A stretch of DNA of 64,000 nucleotides. Origin: Halomonas huangheensis. GTDB lineage: Bacteria; Pseudomonadota; Gammaproteobacteria; Pseudomonadales; Halomonadaceae. Numbering within the stretch: position 1 is the first letter of the stretch; each line of letters begins with the position of its first letter. Shown in pieces: positions 42,012-50,186 of this stretch. The notes beneath the pieces were generated by a model. That model had not been told where the DNA came from, searched no databases, and worked only from the letters and a program-made list of their open reading frames with translations. The stretch is from the NCBI RefSeq assembly GCF_001431725.1, contig NZ_CP013106.1:4340001-4404000 (forward strand), in the 5' to 3' direction. The position numbers were made by a program, and so were the translations under genes.

Positions 42012-42047
42012 TTACGTCGATGTAAGTACTCGCCATAGTCCTCAAGG

Positions 42048-42269
42048 TTATCGACGATACTGCATAGAGGCTTTTTCCTGGGTTTCCTGACAGGTCAAGC
42101 AAAGCGTTGCCCATGGAGCGGCTTTTCGACGTGCTGCAGGAATTTCGTCTCCACAATCTTCACAGTGAGTATTATCTGAGACTGTATTCACACTTTGCAG
42201 TAGACCACCGACACGCATGCTAACCCAGTGGTCAGCAATTTCTGATGCAACATCAGCTTCATCTGCCAT
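42048..42269 (-). CDS. TraR/DksA-type zinc-finger protein
   Basis: This 73-residue protein carries the C4 zinc finger CEDCGDEIPAARRKA...CLTCQ (CxxC-x17-CxxC) of the TraR/DksA family. TraR-type proteins of 70-75 residues bind RNA polymerase directly and change promoter choice without ppGpp. The N-terminal helix is acidic (MADEADVASEIADHW), as needed for entry to the secondary channel. It ends the ssb operon, 38 nt after the lipoprotein gene. Confidence 0.85.
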   Translation of the reverse strand: MADEADVASEIADHWVSMRVGGLLQSVNTVSDNTHCEDCGDEIPAARRKAAPWATLCLTCQETQEKASMQYRR

Positions 42270-42307
42270 AGTGCCAACTCCCTATCCGTTCCGCTTACGA
42301 TGACTCC

Positions 42308-42880
42308 TTACTGCAATGCAGCGTTCAATCGCTGCGTCAGAGCAGACTCCATCGCAGCCCCATCATAGGGAATCCGCTTGTCCGCCGGTGCCCAGCTATA
42401 GTGGATCCGCGAGCCGGAGCCACTCTTCTCGATTTGAACACGCTGCAGGATGGAGTAGCGGGTGCCGCCAACCGTCTGGCGACCATAGTCCCCGAGGTTG
42501 TAGTAGGCACCCGGGGTGCGGTCATGCTTCCAGGCGACATCGCCCATCTGCATTTTTGCAGTGGTACTCTCGGGGCTCTCGAAGTCATTCGGCGAACGGA
42601 ATCCCATGGACGACTTGATGCGAGCATAGGCGGTATCCACGTCGACGGGGGAATCGATATCGACCGACCCACGCTGACTGCCCAGATTGCTGACATCGAC
42701 GGTCTCGCCTTGTGCGTTCGTCGCCACCCGTTGCGGCGTTTCGTTGGGGTCGTAGTTCACTGGCTCCCCGGTGAGCGGGTTATTGATGCACGTCACACAC
42801 ACACCCTGAGAGTAGTAATGGTCCTGTGCCGCACACCCTGTCAGGGCCAGTAGCCCTGCAGCTATCAATACACGTTTCAT
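42308..42880 (-). CDS. Lipoprotein of unknown function
   Basis: This 190-residue lipoprotein has the lipobox LTGC (residues 13-16) and begins CAAQDHYYSQGVCVTCINNP. The mature part has GTRYSILQRVQIEKSGSGSR and SALTQRLNAAL near the end. No family is recognised, though similar proteins occur beside ICE ssb genes. It lies 53 nt after the PH-domain gene. Confidence 0.65.
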   Translation of the reverse strand: MKRVLIAAGLLALTGCAAQDHYYSQGVCVTCINNPLTGEPVNYDPNETPQRVATNAQGETVDVSNLGSQRGSVDIDSPVDVDTAYARIKSSMGFRSPNDFESPESTTAKMQMGDVAWKHDRTPGAYYNLGDYGRQTVGGTRYSILQRVQIEKSGSGSRIHYSWAPADKRIPYDGAAMESALTQRLNAALQ

Positions 42881-42933
42881 TTCTACATCCTTATTGATTC
42901 AGGCATTCAGTCAACCGAGCGAGGCAAGTTGCG

Positions 42934-43521
42934 TCAGAGCCCCTGAGTTCCTTCGTACTCCCGATATCCAAGTCGCTGGCGTTCTGCAGCATTCAGCCTA
43001 TGCAGCCAATCACTGAGCCCATATACATTGAGTTGGGCTTCAATTCTGAATTCGGGGTGAGAACGGTCAACCGTATCCAGGATAACGGTGCCAATGCCTA
43101 ATAGCCGATCCATCAGCGTTCGATTCGATGTGATATCTCGAATCCGCACCAACTCTAGCTGATCTCGACGACGATGTAGAATGCCCCGGGTATATTCCAG
43201 ACGCTGAGTCGTAAGTGAATAAGTGACCGTTTTCAGAACCAGAAATTTGTATAAAAGCGGAATCAAGCACACAGCCCAGATGAGGCCCAGGAGCAATGCC
43301 AGGCGTGCTCCAGGCAAGACCACCAGATCCGGTCGCTGAACCATGGCAAATATCAATAATGCCGTGAATGACATGGCCAGAAGAATCCAGCCTATCGCTG
43401 TAGGGATCGCTGCCCTGGTTGAAGGCTTGAACACGGCAACATGATCTTCCTTCTGGTTGCTCGGTGAATCTTTACCTGGTACAGGTCTGCCCTCGTTGGG
43501 GTCCATCAGACTTGGGTCCAT
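42934..43521 (-). CDS. PH-domain membrane protein (YdbS-like)
   Basis: This 195-residue protein has two membrane helices (ILLAMSFTALLIFAMVQRPD, LALLLGLIWAVCLIPLLYKF) followed by a bacterial PH domain: YSLTTQRLEYTRGILHRRRD and LVRIRDITSNRTLMDRLLGI, the bPH2 signature. It ends LNAAERQRLGYRE. The role of this family is not well known. It lies 89 nt after ssb. Confidence 0.8.
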   Translation of the reverse strand: MDPSLMDPNEGRPVPGKDSPSNQKEDHVAVFKPSTRAAIPTAIGWILLAMSFTALLIFAMVQRPDLVVLPGARLALLLGLIWAVCLIPLLYKFLVLKTVTYSLTTQRLEYTRGILHRRRDQLELVRIRDITSNRTLMDRLLGIGTVILDTVDRSHPEFRIEAQLNVYGLSDWLHRLNAAERQRLGYREYEGTQGL

Positions 43522-43610
43522 GACACTCTCTCCCGTGCAACGCTCTAGATAGCTATCTTATGTCTCGGTGCAGAGCTCACCTCTACACCGAGTGTCGTCC
43601 TCAATGCTTT

Positions 43611-44111
43611 CTAGAAATTGGAATCACCTGTCCCGGTCGGGTTATCCCACTCACCGTCTGGCCCAGCGGCCTTGGAATAGGCTCCACTCCGGTTCTGGTT
43701 TCCCGGAGCTGGTTGTTGAGCGGGCTGTTGCTGTGCGTTATTGGCAGGTTCAAGTACGACCTGCGAAACTCGGTACGGCAGGATGCCAATACGCACCGCT
43801 TGCACCTTGAACTGCGAACGGTCTTCTCCGGTTTCCCGGTCCTTCCACTCGTCGAGCACCATCCGGCCGGACACCATGACGCGCATGCCTTTCTGATAGA
43901 GGCGAGCCCAGCTCTCGACGTTGCGGTCCCAGAGTTCCACATTGGCCCAGAATCCGCCGCGGTCGACATTGCCGTTTTCCGTGGGTACTGGATTGTCGAA
44001 GCGGACGTTCAAACGCATCACGCCACGCGGTGGCTGATTACCATTGGTAGGGAACATCTTGATCTCTGGATCTGTGCCGATGTTCCCCTCGCCCATGAAA
44101 TGCGTGCTCAT
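43611..44111 (-). CDS. ssb: Single-stranded DNA-binding protein
   Basis: This 166-residue protein has an OB fold with GNIGTDPEIKMFPTNG, then FWANVELWDRNVESWARLYQ and KGMRVMVSGRMVLDEWKDRE, typical of ICE-type SSBs. The C-terminal tail is Gln/Pro-rich and ends in an acidic GDSNF instead of DDDIPF, so binding to host partners may differ. It opens an operon and has the shared box 68 nt upstream. Confidence 0.92.
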   Translation of the reverse strand: MSTHFMGEGNIGTDPEIKMFPTNGNQPPRGVMRLNVRFDNPVPTENGNVDRGGFWANVELWDRNVESWARLYQKGMRVMVSGRMVLDEWKDRETGEDRSQFKVQAVRIGILPYRVSQVVLEPANNAQQQPAQQPAPGNQNRSGAYSKAAGPDGEWDNPTGTGDSNF

Positions 44112-44178
44112 ATGGTGAAACTCCTGAATCGAATGAATGTCCGGCCACTCTCCCTATTCAAGGGAAGGGATGTCAGTG

Positions 44179-44189
44179 GGAAACGTTAA
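44179..44189 (-). promoter_or_regulatory. Shared ICE operon box (ssb operon)
   Basis: The minus strand reads TTAACGTTTCC, 68 nt before the ssb ATG, and is identical to the box before RAQPRD. Confidence 0.65.
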
Positions 44190-44226
44190 TGCAATGCCAG
44201 ACTTATTCCCGGCTCACTGACAGCAT

Positions 44227-44679
44227 TCAGACCATTGCCTCAATCTCATCAAGGTCCTTGATCAACTTGTTCAGCCGATCCACCTGGCGAGTCGCTGCCG
44301 CGATCTTTGCATTGAAGATGGCCCGCTCGGTTTCGATCTCGACCAGTTGACGTTTCATACCCTGCGGAACATCTCCATACTGCAAAACCGCTTCAAGCAA
44401 GCGTCGCCCCATTTGGCTCTGCGCTTTATCACGCCACTGCACAGCACGAACTCGTCCTCCGCTGTGACTGTGAGGTTTGAGCCACAGTCCTGCCTGGACC
44501 ACCGTTCGGTTGTATCGGTTGGCAAAGTCCGCTGCTTCCTGATACAGCCGACGACACTCGACATCCAACTCATCCCTGAAACGGAGAATCTCTCCCTTAC
44601 CCTTAAAGGGTTTTAAAAGGCCCTTTGCGTACTGATTCAGTGCAAAGTCTTGACGCTGATCCAGTGCAGTCGCAGTCAT
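44227..44679 (-). CDS. DUF3158 family ICE protein
   Basis: This 150-residue basic, helical protein contains YAKGLLKPFKGKGEILRFRD and AGLWLKPHSHSGGRVRAVQW, the DUF3158 signature, and a C-terminal coiled coil (TRQVDRLNKLIKDLDEIEAM). It is found in the replication region of this ICE class. It lies downstream of the tandem hairpin array, so its message probably carries the array as a leader. Confidence 0.85.
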   Translation of the reverse strand: MTATALDQRQDFALNQYAKGLLKPFKGKGEILRFRDELDVECRRLYQEAADFANRYNRTVVQAGLWLKPHSHSGGRVRAVQWRDKAQSQMGRRLLEAVLQYGDVPQGMKRQLVEIETERAIFNAKIAAATRQVDRLNKLIKDLDEIEAMV

Positions 44680-44717
44680 GGTCGAGTCCTGTAGTCATTA
44701 CTGAAAAAATCTTGCTG

Positions 44718-44910
44718 CCCCAGCCACCCTGGTGGAAGTGATTCCGGGGGAATCTCCCGGATCCCACCTTCACGGAGTGATTCCGGGGGAATCACCCCAG
44801 CCACCCTGGTGGAAGTGATTCCGGGGGAATCACCCGGATCCCACCTTCCTGGACTGTTTCCGGGGGAAACACCCCAGCCACCCTGGTGGAAGTGATGCCA
44901 GTGGCATCAC
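44718..44910 (-). repeat. Five tandem hairpin units of 38-39 bp, possible pseudoknots
   Basis: Five units lie at 44718-44756, 44757-44795, 44796-44833, 44834-44872 and 44873-44910. Each ends with a short palindrome, e.g. GTGATTCC-GGG-GGAATCAC; in unit 4 it is TGTTTCC/GGAAACA and in unit 5 GTGATGCC-AGT-GGCATCAC. The spacer alternates between CCCAGCCACCCTGGTGG (units 1, 3, 5) and CCGGATCCCACCTTC (units 2, 4). On the minus strand, the CCC loops of most units can pair with GGGG at the far end of the next spacer. It fills the gap between TIGR03761 and DUF3158. Confidence 0.8.
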
Positions 44911-44922
44911 CTGAAGGAGGGT

Positions 44923-45684
44923 TCAGTCTTTGGTTTCGTCGCTATGGGGCATTATCTGATCGCTATCGAGATCCACACCTTCCAATCCCTCACCATCAGC
45001 GGTCGACACTGTTCCATCACGTCGAATCGACGGTGCAAATTCGCTGCGGCGTGTCCCTTCCAGAATGTCCTGAGGCAACTCACCAAACTTCTCCCTGGCC
45101 GCTCTGGCCTTGGCGTTGTTCGCCGCGAAGTCATCACGCCCGGCACCGCTGAAGCCAGGAAACTTGACGGGGGCATAGCACAGTGAGCGTATGGCGTGCC
45201 CGCCTTGATCCCGAATCATCGACGCACGCTGCTTGTTGCCCAGCAGTCCGATGTGATGGGCCAGCAGCACATCTCGCACAATCCCGTCGTATTCCATCAG
45301 CAGCATGACGGCCTGCCAGCCCATCTGGCCTCCGGTGAACACCGGCGTCACGAAGGGTTGCTGACTGACGTTACGACTGACATCCAGCCCCTCGGGGATA
45401 GCGTCGAGAACGGTGCTTACCCGTTGTTTGAGCTGCTGCAGCGACTGCCGTGTTTCGTGAACCTTACCCTCGAGCGTCAACAGCCAGCTGTCGGCATAGG
45501 GATCATCCTTCGCCGCGGCCTGCTGAATCCGCCCGGTCAGAAACAGAAACTGCTTCAGCCCCACGACCTGAGGTTTGCCACTCTCGACTCCCCGCCCATG
45601 CCATGCCAGAACGGCAGGGTAGGTGTGCAGAGTCATTTCAATCCGGCTTCTTAGCTGCCCTACACGGGGCTCTGCACTGGCCAT
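44923..45684 (-). CDS. ICE protein, TIGR03761 family (PFL_4669-like)
   Basis: This 253-residue protein begins MASAEPRVGQLRSRIEMTLH, followed by YPAVLAWHGRGVESGKPQVV, and has IRDQGGHAIRSLCYAPVKFP and GKLPQDILEGTRRSEFAPSI-like sequence near the end. These are family signatures. The role is unknown, but it is a constant part of the replication region in this class. A shared box lies 67 nt before the ATG and after the STY4528 stop. Confidence 0.88.
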   Translation of the reverse strand: MASAEPRVGQLRSRIEMTLHTYPAVLAWHGRGVESGKPQVVGLKQFLFLTGRIQQAAAKDDPYADSWLLTLEGKVHETRQSLQQLKQRVSTVLDAIPEGLDVSRNVSQQPFVTPVFTGGQMGWQAVMLLMEYDGIVRDVLLAHHIGLLGNKQRASMIRDQGGHAIRSLCYAPVKFPGFSGAGRDDFAANNAKARAAREKFGELPQDILEGTRRSEFAPSIRRDGTVSTADGEGLEGVDLDSDQIMPHSDETKD

Positions 45685-45750
45685 ACTTACTCCTGAGTCA
45701 ATGCACTGGATGGGATCCCATCATCAATGCTTCTCGCATATCACCCCACC

Positions 45751-45762
45751 GAAAACGTTAAA
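45751..45762 (-). promoter_or_regulatory. Shared ICE operon box (TIGR03761)
   Basis: The minus strand reads TTTAACGTTTTC, 67 nt before the TIGR03761 ATG. It sits in the short gap behind the STY4528 gene, implying a promoter separate from the parA operon. Confidence 0.6.
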
Positions 45763-45779
45763 GGCGATGTCATATGTTT

Positions 45780-47039
45780 CTAGCTGGGCCGTATCCCCAG
45801 ACGTTTCAGCATGTTCTCTCGCGCCCTCTGGGTTTCCGCAGAGATCGGTTGAGGATCCTTGTTAACCCGTGAGTCAGCAGATCGGGGGGCAGGTGGGGCA
45901 TAGGGTTCCTCAGGAGAAGACTGGGTCGATGCCTGTACAGTTTGCCCATTACGCTTGTCAGCAATGCCTCGCCCAAAGTGGGTGACCTGGAATTGGTTCG
46001 ATGCGGCGCGTTTGGCCAGGGTATGCAGGAATCCCTTGGGGGATTTCACCTTGCCGGCCTCGAGCCGTCCGGCTGCCTCATCAATCACTGCTTGCTGAAC
46101 ATCGTTCGGCAGACCGGTCAACATGACCGCCACCGACTCCCGTTCCTCACTGGTCAACTCGAGTGGCCATGACCAGGTCAGTGGTGACGGGGAATCCTCG
46201 CGCGCGGTGGTTTTACATACAGAGTTTGTATAACTACGTACTGTAGTAAGGGCGTTCTCACTGGAAACTGTGCTGTAAGCTGCTGATTCTGGACTGAGTT
46301 TCCGCTGGAAACTGGGTGGTTCGTTGCCTGGAAACTGCCCTGGTTTCCTCTGGAAACTGGGTGATATTGCCTGAGTTTTCATAGGAAACTGGGAGTCAGA
46401 TGCCTGAGTTTCCCCTGGAAACTCGGTCTCCCGTTGTTGTCTGGCACGCTGCTCGATGACGTCCAGCCTCGTCGGGACTTCGAGCACACCACTTTCGGCC
46501 AGCTCGTCTCTGACCAGTCGAGCGACAGTGGCCACGGCCTTGTTGCTGTGCTTCATACAGCGAATCACATACTCGATGTAGTCCTGGTCCAGGGACAGTG
46601 ACTCGGCAGGAGCCAACGGTTCGTCATGCAACACATAGACGTTTCCAATCATGCGCCCATTGGTGGTATTACGCGCCTTCATCCCAAGGGTCATCCAGCG
46701 CGTCAGTCGCAGGATCGCAATCACTCGGGCAACGGTCTTGCGCGAGGCTTTCTGACCGGCCCCTGATCGCAGCAGCGGCTCAAGTTCGTCATAGGTCGGA
46801 AACGCCGTCGTACGGTCAGAATTCGACAACAAGCGGATCGTCTGCCAACCCAGTATATCGACAGCGCCCAGCCGCTGATCCAGCAGTAAAGCTCGAGGTA
46901 CTGTTTCATGGGGGTTTCCCATGAAGAGCAGCCCGTCGAGTGAGTCATCCTCAACGGCCGACGCCGAGGCATTATTGCCTCGGCGTTGGGTCAGGGATGA
47001 TGCCGCGCGCCCGACGAGCGCGTCATAATTCTTCATCAC
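45780..47039 (-). CDS. Pathogenicity-island/ICE replication protein, STY4528 family
   Basis: This 419-residue protein has a conserved N-terminal part, DGLLFMGNPHETVPRALLLD then RLGAVDILGWQTIRLL, followed by a winged-helix-like region (KTVARVIAILRLTRW) and a C-terminal domain. Between about residues 200 and 260 the protein is low-complexity, and the DNA there contains six GGAAACT words in three different reading frames (46263-46424). This looks like an iteron set inside the initiator gene. The start overlaps DUF2857 by 4 nt. Confidence 0.85.
   Translation of the reverse strand: MMKNYDALVGRAASSLTQRRGNNASASAVEDDSLDGLLFMGNPHETVPRALLLDQRLGAVDILGWQTIRLLSNSDRTTAFPTYDELEPLLRSGAGQKASRKTVARVIAILRLTRWMTLGMKARNTTNGRMIGNVYVLHDEPLAPAESLSLDQDYIEYVIRCMKHSNKAVATVARLVRDELAESGVLEVPTRLDVIEQRARQQRETEFPGETQASDSQFPMKTQAISPSFQRKPGQFPGNEPPSFQRKLSPESAAYSTVSSENALTTVRSYTNSVCKTTAREDSPSPLTWSWPLELTSEERESVAVMLTGLPNDVQQAVIDEAAGRLEAGKVKSPKGFLHTLAKRAASNQFQVTHFGRGIADKRNGQTVQASTQSSPEEPYAPPAPRSADSRVNKDPQPISAETQRARENMLKRLGIRPS
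46263..46424. repeat. Iteron-like GGAAACTG repeats inside the STY4528 gene
   Basis: GGAAACT starts at 46263, 46307, 46330, 46352, 46384 and 46417. Spacings are 44, 23, 22, 32 and 33, close to multiples of 11. Four copies are part of a dyad, AGTTTCC-N3-GGAAACT, one with a single mismatch. Encoded residues differ with the frame: PSFQR, QFPM/QFPG and TVSSE. Preservation of the DNA word across frames argues for a DNA-level role such as a replication origin or regulator site. Confidence 0.65.
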
Positions 47040-47647
47040 GCCACCCCTGCACGCATCACGCCCTCATCTTCCCCCGGCAGGCTTTCCTGACGTGGTTGCT
47101 CCGGCGTCGTCCATTGCTTGATCAGTGTCCAGATCACGGCGAGCGGCAACTCGACTTCCTCTGCCAGTACCAACATGCCTTTGATGTCTTCGGCGGCTGA
47201 TGGGCTGGACGGATCGTCACTGATGGTCTGCCAGCGGTGCCATGCGTCTACTTCAATAGCCTCTTCCGGCATGGGCAGACGCCCCTGACGACTGGGCACC
47301 CCGAGCAGGGTGCGCCGTGCTGAGCAGTCGTTCGGTGTCAGGCCAAAGAAGGTGGCCAACATCTGAACGCTGGCCCCGTGTCGAATACAGTGATCGACGA
47401 GACTGTCGCGATCCTGATCACGATCAATTCGCCGAAGCGCAGCCTTGAAGGTGTTGTGATCCAGTTCGAATCGTGCGACCCCAGGAAACTCGTTGATCAG
47501 GCTCTCGATCTCACTGGCCCGCAGTCGACTCAGGCGCTGCAGCTCTTCATTGTTGAACCCCAGTGCACGCGCCCGCCGCATATCGCCCTCACGGATCAGC
47601 ACCAGTGCCTGGTTGAAAAGTGCATGGTTGAGTTGTGGCGTCGTCAT
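47036..47647 (-). CDS. DUF2857 family regulator (BisC/FlhC-like)
   Basis: This 203-residue protein contains FNQALVLIREGDMRRARALG and LRASEIESLINEFPGVARFE, then MLATFFGLTPNDCSARRTLL, typical of DUF2857. In ICEclc a DUF2857 protein (BisC) and an adjacent ParB-like protein (BisD) form a FlhDC-like activator of transfer competence. The genes are adjacent in the same order here, each overlapping by 4 nt. It is the best candidate to recognise the shared operon boxes, though this is not shown. Confidence 0.85.
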   Translation of the reverse strand: MTTPQLNHALFNQALVLIREGDMRRARALGFNNEELQRLSRLRASEIESLINEFPGVARFELDHNTFKAALRRIDRDQDRDSLVDHCIRHGASVQMLATFFGLTPNDCSARRTLLGVPSRQGRLPMPEEAIEVDAWHRWQTISDDPSSPSAAEDIKGMLVLAEEVELPLAVIWTLIKQWTTPEQPRQESLPGEDEGVMRAGVA

Positions 47648-49692
47648 TGCGGATCCCCCTCTGCAAGACCTTCACGCAGTACACGAATCAGACGGGTCAG
47701 CCAGAACACACGGATGAACAGACCATCCGGCAGGCAGACATCGCTGTCGGTGCCATGGCTGCCAACCAGCTCCCCGAATAATGAGATTTCAGCAGGCAAC
47801 ATCGGGTCGATGTCGCCCTGCAGACCGGCGAGCAACTGCCAGATGAGTTGAGCGCGGCGTCCCGGGTTGTCACCCAGCGGATCGAGTTCATACCCCAGTC
47901 CTTCACGAGCGTTGAGTCGGATGGTCTCGGTGGTGCCAGAGACCTCGATGCCAGCCCAATCAGCCAGTGCCTGGACTACTTCACCGATCTGCATCCGAAG
48001 ATCGCGAGCATTCCGGCGCCAGGCCGGGACGTGCCAGAGATCGGTAATCGGGGCGACAGGGCCGCCCGACATCAGTGGAACGGACTTGAGGGCGGCAGCT
48101 TCGAAGTCGATGGCTTCTTCACCATGCTCTTTCGCTTGCCAGTGGCGTAACTGCCGATGTCCTTCACTCTCGTCATAGGGAGAGAGGGTCAGGTCATCGA
48201 CCAGAGTTTCCTGTTCCTCGAGCGACCGGGTCGGGTGTGGGTTGTGCTCCTGCATGAACCCATCAGAGTCCAGTAGACCACTAAGCTCATCGCCACTGGA
48301 CTCTCTGGAGCCAGGCGCTTGTGGGGCTACCAGAGGTTTCAGAGATCCTGCCTCGAGTTCGGCATTCCGTTGCTCGAGCTGGGCGAGTTGAGCCCGCATC
48401 TCTTTCATCTGGGCGGACTCATCAACCCCACCCGAGGTAGGAACGCCCCGCTCGCTGGCTTTGGGCGTGGGGGTCGGTGACAGATTGGTCTGGCCTTCTT
48501 CAAAGGTCAGATCATCCTGGTCGCCATCGCCCTCCCTCTCGCTGTGACCGGTTTCATCGGCATCCTGCGATGCATTTCCAGACGCCAAGGTTTGAGTCGG
48601 TGTCGCTGTGGTCTTGCTCCCCTTGCTGGAATCCTCTATCGGCGGATAGAGGTGGCGTTCCTGGGGATGACGCAGCCGCTCCAGCTCACTGTCGACGGTG
48701 GTCCATATATCAGATTTCTCTTCCTCACTGGCTGCCCTCGCGTACTTACGTACCGTGAACCAGTTCTTCCATGCCATATCGATCGGGTTGAAGTGCAAGC
48801 CGGTATGGTCGTGCAGCATCCCCTTGAGCCTGTCCTCGACGATGTTCCAGCGGAACTCCGTCTGTCCTTCATGATCGAGTTGGGCCATCTCGTCGTGCCA
48901 TGCCTGGGCGAAGTCACCATCGACAACGCTGGTAGCCCACTGCTCACCCTCACCGAGATCATCGGCATGGGCTTCCCAGTAGGCACAGCACCGCTCCCAG
49001 CACTCCTCGCAGAACTGACGATACGAGATAAGTTTCTCTACCTGTCCCTTACCCATCCCACTATCCAGTGTCAGTGGAATCGTGGGCAGGAAATGCTCGA
49101 TGGTGTAGAGCATTTTTGAGATATGGCTTTGGCCGATTGTGTAACCAAGCTCTCTGAGTCTACGGGTGAGCTCTCTCTGCGAAATTTCCTCCCCAAGATT
49201 TTCTTCGATCATTCGCTTGGCCTCGGAGATACCCCGTCCCCGCTCGATCCAGCTGAGCTGTCCACGGTTATCGTTTTCGGCCAGATGCCCGGCGAGGACA
49301 TTGATTTCGCCCTGCCAGGGAATGAAATGGCAGTCCTGGTAGTAGAAGCGCTCTTCACCGGTTTCCTCATGTAATTCCTTGAGGATGGTCAGCCGCGTGT
49401 TTCCGCCATCGGAGATCATGTAGCGATCATCCCCCGGACGCTGGGTGACCGTCAGCTTCTGCTTGAGGCCCACTGCCCGGATACTTTCCTTGATCTCGTC
49501 GTACTTGGGATTCTGTTGGGTACGCGGATTGCGATCATAGGGACGCAGCTGATCCAGCGTCAGGGTCATCGCCTGCTCGGTCGTCGGTGCCGGCAGCCGA
49601 TCGGCGGGTTTGGTGCTCAGTTTCGGGCCAGGCTGGGTCAGCTTGGCCGCAATTTGATCAGGTGTGATGGCTGTCTTGCTCATGATGTCCAC
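47644..49692 (-). CDS. parB: ParB family protein (BisD-like)
   Basis: This 682-residue protein has a ParB/Spo0J nuclease-like N-terminal domain (LRPYDRNPRTQQNPKYDEIK, SIRAVGLKQKLTV, YMISDGGNTRLTILKELHEE), an HTH part (SWIERGRGISEAKRMIEENL) and a long C-terminal extension with a low-complexity linker (about 350-460) and a conserved domain at the end. It is larger than ordinary ParB but of the size of PFGI-1-class ICE ParB proteins. It may serve as a transcription activator with DUF2857 rather than in segregation. It overlaps both neighbours. Confidence 0.9.
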   Translation of the reverse strand: MDIMSKTAITPDQIAAKLTQPGPKLSTKPADRLPAPTTEQAMTLTLDQLRPYDRNPRTQQNPKYDEIKESIRAVGLKQKLTVTQRPGDDRYMISDGGNTRLTILKELHEETGEERFYYQDCHFIPWQGEINVLAGHLAENDNRGQLSWIERGRGISEAKRMIEENLGEEISQRELTRRLRELGYTIGQSHISKMLYTIEHFLPTIPLTLDSGMGKGQVEKLISYRQFCEECWERCCAYWEAHADDLGEGEQWATSVVDGDFAQAWHDEMAQLDHEGQTEFRWNIVEDRLKGMLHDHTGLHFNPIDMAWKNWFTVRKYARAASEEEKSDIWTTVDSELERLRHPQERHLYPPIEDSSKGSKTTATPTQTLASGNASQDADETGHSEREGDGDQDDLTFEEGQTNLSPTPTPKASERGVPTSGGVDESAQMKEMRAQLAQLEQRNAELEAGSLKPLVAPQAPGSRESSGDELSGLLDSDGFMQEHNPHPTRSLEEQETLVDDLTLSPYDESEGHRQLRHWQAKEHGEEAIDFEAAALKSVPLMSGGPVAPITDLWHVPAWRRNARDLRMQIGEVVQALADWAGIEVSGTTETIRLNAREGLGYELDPLGDNPGRRAQLIWQLLAGLQGDIDPMLPAEISLFGELVGSHGTDSDVCLPDGLFIRVFWLTRLIRVLREGLAEGDPQ

Positions 49693-50186
49693 TCCGGCTG
49701 CCGCGAGTCGGAAAACTCAGTCTCGAAAAGACGTTCCAGTTGCTGGTACAGGTGATCCATGCCCTGAACAAGACCGAACAGGACAAGGTCGCTGCGTGCT
49801 TCAGGGGGATACCTCTGGCTCAATTCATTCACTCCGCTTCGCAGATCGATCAAGTTGTCGCTGACGATCACCAACAGCTCGATATCACTCAGCTGGTGAT
49901 ACTGGAGCTGCGCCCAGCGCAAGCTGTGGTGCGGCTGCATGTCCAGCTGACTGGTTTGGTCACAAGCCATGTGGAATACCAACCAGGTGTCGGCAAGCAG
50001 CGAGCGGAGAGACTCGTTGCGATTGGTTCGTGCCTGGGGATGCTCACCAAACCAGCTGTCCAGCGTTTCAACCCAACTGGCGAAGGGATCGATCAGGCCC
50101 AGTGCTAGACATTCACGTCCCATCAGATAACGCTCCATGCCGTGGTCATGTGCTGCTCGCACGGGAAAGTTCAGGATCTCAGCCAT
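49680..50186 (-). CDS. Hypothetical ICE protein
   Basis: This 168-residue soluble protein contains LGLIDPFASWVETLDSWFGE and WLVFHMACDQTSQLDMQPHH. No family is recognised; an all-helical fold is likely. It overlaps ParB by 13 nt and DUF2786 by 8 nt, so it is a full member of the parA operon. Confidence 0.6.
   Translation of the reverse strand: MAEILNFPVRAAHDHGMERYLMGRECLALGLIDPFASWVETLDSWFGEHPQARTNRNESLRSLLADTWLVFHMACDQTSQLDMQPHHSLRWAQLQYHQLSDIELLVIVSDNLIDLRSGVNELSQRYPPEARSDLVLFGLVQGMDHLYQQLERLFETEFSDSRQPEWTS

Noticed and set aside
44718..44910. Tandem units read as a CRISPR array
   Set aside because: Spacers are not unique: two spacer types alternate and the repeats are short palindromes; no cas genes are present.
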